64,000 nt of DNA from Henckelia pumila (Eukaryota; Streptophyta; Magnoliopsida; Lamiales; Gesneriaceae): the NCBI RefSeq assembly GCF_033568475.1, contig NC_133123.1:164687753-164751752 (forward strand), written 5' to 3'. This document shows positions 61,692 through 64,000 of the stretch, piece by piece (position 1 is the first letter of the stretch; each line of letters opens with the position of its first letter). The notes beneath the pieces were generated by a model. The model saw only the letters and a program-made list of their open reading frames with translations. It made no database searches and was not told the origin of the DNA. The position numbers and the translations under genes were made by a program.

Positions 61692-62527
61692 TATAGTGTA
61701 GTTAAGGCTTCTAGAGTAAAGTGGTAACTCATGAGTACTTTGCATTGTAGTGCGGACGGTAGGCTTGGACATAATGCTGGTCTAGCTTGCCTAGTGTATG
61801 AGGTACGAAAGTATTATTCGAGATATCCAGATTGAGTATGCATGTATTATGTGTTTGCATGGATTATGTGATTGCATGTTTTATATGCCTTTATATATAC
61901 AGCATGTCATGACTGTATGTTGCATACATGATCATATTGAGCTTTTACCTTAGAGGTATCCTGTAGTAGGGCGCTCACCCTACGAGTTTGTGGATGGTTG
62001 GATACGTAAGTCTTGTGTCAGGTCACCTTATGGTTGGACACATGTACTAGTATCAGGTCACCATTATCCACTGGGTATATGAGCCAACTCCTGATGCAAT
62101 GGCGCAGCGTGCTATATACCCTGGGCCCGGTCTATGAGCTTGCTTCTTGACCTGAGAGTCTTGGTACCCAGTTCACTTGCATACATGCACACATAACACC
62201 ATATACTCATACTCTCGTACTGAGCTTATCATGCTCACGTCCCGTACTTTGTCGTATTTGGACACCCTATTCCACGGGGCAGGTCTGCGGCTGGACGATA
62301 CGGGTGGTTCCAGGAGAGCTTAGGCGATGGAGGACCAACAGGGTTATTGTCTAAGCTTTTGTTTCAGTTGTATTTGGGTTAATACACTGGTTTTATTCGA
62401 TATGGTTGTAAACAATATTTTTTATTATTGTTTAAGTTTTCGCTGTTATTTCTGATATTTTATTTGATTAAGTTAAATGCATGCTTAAGCTTCTGATTAG
62501 TAGGTGATCATGGTGCGGGTCACTACA
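61692..62527 (+). repeat. 3' LTR of element B, second part
   Basis: Continues the B LTR from TATAGTGTAGTTAAGGC to GTCACTACA, matching the last 830 bp of the 5' copy. ACAG follows, which is the 4-bp match to the left flank of B. Confidence 0.9.
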
Positions 62528-63373
62528 ACAGGCTGGGGGAGAAAGTTGTTCAGGTGTTGGTTCTAAAACTACTGTGCAGCAGAGGCCATCAGGGAAATCA
62601 GCGAGAGGATCTAATCTGTGACCACGTGCTGCTAGTCAAGTGTTTGCGCTGAACCATGACCAAGAAGTGGAGGAGAATGAGAGAGTTATTGCGGGTACGT
62701 TTCTTTTATGTGATATACCTGCTTTTGTACTTATTGATACTGGTGCATCTCATTCCTTCATATCCGCACATTTTGTTAAACGTCACAAGTTACCTTATAT
62801 TGCTTTAGACTTAGTGCTTTCTCTTTTGACCCCGACTGGTTAGTCAACGTGTCTAAACGCCTAGTTCTTGGTTGTCCCTTAGAGTTTGAGGGTAATGTTC
62901 TGACAGCGAATCTCATGGTATTAGCGATGGAAGATTTCGATTTCATTTTGGGAATTGATATGTTGACTACGTACCGAGCTTCATTGGATTGTTACCAAAG
63001 ATTGGTACAGTTTCACTCGGTTGGTGGTGATAGCTGGTTTTTCTATGGTGAGGGAGTGCGACCCCCGATACCACTGGTATCGGCTTTGAGAGTCTGTCGA
63101 GCTCTGGAGTCTAGCGGGGAAGGCTACCTCAGAGATGCGGTTGATTTGTCCACTGAGAGTGTTGTTGTAGGAAGTCTGCCTCTTGTTAATGAATTCCCTG
63201 ATGTTTTTCCTGATGAGATTCCAGGTTTTTCTCCAGTTCGAAAAGTCAAGTTTGGCATAGAGATGATACCAGAGACTTCGCCTATTTCACAAGGACCGTA
63301 TCGTCTGGCTCCGTCAGAGATGCATGAATTGAAGAATCAGTTACAGGATCTCTTGGATAAGGGATACATTCGG
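62528..63373 (+). pseudogene. Element A gag-pol continued: linker, protease, start of RT (broken)
   Basis: Resumes A after B. The protease has [13 protein letters not shown] and DFDFILGIDMLTTYRAS. After a linker the RT begins [20 protein letters not shown] then LDKGYIR. Stops at about 62619 and 62840 and a frame change near 62840 break it. The sequence departs from the family after GGATACATTCG, at about 63373, where another repeat begins. Confidence 0.82.
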
Positions 63374-64000
63374 TGTTGCGAAATTTACGCTCACAAGCGC
63401 ACGATTGTCAAGTTTTAATAAAATGATGAATAGGGTGTCGATCCCACGAGGAGTAGTATTGAAAATTATTAAGTACTTGTAATTAAAATAGTCCTAATTT
63501 TATTTAAAAAATCAAAGTTTGAGAAATTTGCAGAAAAATTAAATAAACAATAACTTTAGCTAGCACACACACATTTTCAAAGAAATATCAATGAGAGAAT
63601 AATGGTCTAGAGGTTCAGATTTCACCTAGTTTCGACGATAACTACTCCTAATTAACTTATTTTCATGAATTTTATTCAATTAATAGCCAATAACACTTAA
63701 GTGTATTATTTTCCTCTCCCGAGCAACAAATAATATATATCAACTAAGATTCAATTCCAATATCCTTATTAAAAATCTAATCTTAGTGATATGTGTAAAA
63801 CAATGTTCTTCCTAGGCTCCATTAAAGTTATACACTCTCCCGAGCTATATAAACAATCAACGGTGTAATTTCTATTAGTCATATTCAAAATCCCCTCTCC
63901 CGAGAAACGATTTCAAATAAATATAACAATCTAATTAGTGATCAAGTAATTGAATAGACAATCAATACTAGAAAGAATAATTAATCTAGGAAAATTCAAT
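63374..64000. repeat. Unknown repeat interrupting element A
   Basis: Begins TGTTGCGAAATTTACGC, followed by GTGTCGATCCCACGAGGAG, a phrase I associate with abundant plant repeats, and has three CTCTCCCGAG blocks (near 63714, 63836 and 63894). No coding frame. It runs off the window, so its class cannot be settled; a TG start would suit an LTR. Confidence 0.4.

Larger units (their letters stand above)
17227..62527 (+). mobile_element. Gypsy element B (Tekay/Del-like chromovirus), interrupted by C and D
   Basis: Complete but twice-interrupted element: 5' LTR 17227-18747, Met primer-binding site TGGTATCAGAGC at 18752-18763, gag-protease-RT 18826-21311, RNase H-integrase-chromodomain 28133-30068, polypurine tract AAGTAGGGGGAGAA ending at 30194, 3' LTR 30195-30864 plus 61692-62527. 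The flanks carry ACAG on both sides (17223-17226 and 62528-62531), a 4-bp match where 5 is usual. It sits in the gag of the related element A. Confidence 0.9.
14847..63373 (+). mobile_element. Gypsy element A (Tekay/Del-like), outermost of the nest, interrupted
   Basis: A starts with an LTR (TGTAGTTGCCCGG) and a Met-type primer-binding site. Its gag begins at 16360, is split at 17226 by element B, and resumes at 62528 with the CCHC-to-protease linker, protease and start of reverse transcriptase. It is cut again near 63373 by another repeat. Its 3' LTR is outside the window. It shares domain order and Gag sequence with B, so the two belong to one family, but A is much more decayed, with many stops. 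Confidence 0.85.

Overview
The window is nuclear DNA of a flowering plant, most likely a eudicot; I cannot name the species. The evidence is one spliced plant-type host gene of 12 coding exons and a dense nest of plant Ty3/gypsy and Ty1/copia LTR retrotransposons with plant-type primer-binding sites (initiator-Met and Athila-type), polypurine tracts and target-site duplications (TSDs).

Layout. 1-3502: three gypsy fragments cut into one another. 4590-11186 (minus): an apparently intact Enhancer-of-Polycomb-like gene (EPL1, predicted 451 aa), with a MITE-like insert and a degenerate duplicated exon in intron 8. 11187-14846: its 5' region, then intergenic DNA with old dispersed repeats and a long foldback element. 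14847-63373: one nested retrotransposon stack. Gypsy element A (Tekay/Del-like) holds related chromovirus B (17227-62527). B holds C (21312-28127, minus, non-coding) in its RNase H region and Athila-like element D (30865-61691) in its 3' LTR. D holds G (34922-44281, large LTRs, non-coding) in its protease and copia element F (51238-60633, minus) in its 3' LTR. From 63374 a further repeat interrupts A and leaves the window. TSDs seen: TCTGC for C, TATAG for D, AGTAC/ATTAC for G, TTTTT for F, ACAG for B.

Most interesting region. Between the dead pol and the 3' LTR of D, where Athila elements often carry an env-like gene, are two intact intronless reading frames in the sense direction. The first (47641-48192, 183 aa) has a basic and cysteine-rich core resembling the small nucleic-acid-binding proteins of carlaviruses. 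The second (48381-48965, 194 aa) is a LONELY GUY (LOG) type cytokinin-activating phosphoribohydrolase with GGGNIGLMG and PGGFGTLEE motifs. A splice-acceptor-like site precedes the first. I read this as a retrotransposon that captured a hormone-activating enzyme and a virus-like nucleic-acid-binding protein as accessory late genes. Whether they are expressed or under selection cannot be told from the sequence alone.

A second theme is palindromic arrays. LTRs of A, B and C carry many GATCGGAGCTTCCGATC-like palindromes just upstream of a TATA box, G carries three GC-rich hairpins near each LTR end, and F carries GC-rich hairpins in its leader.
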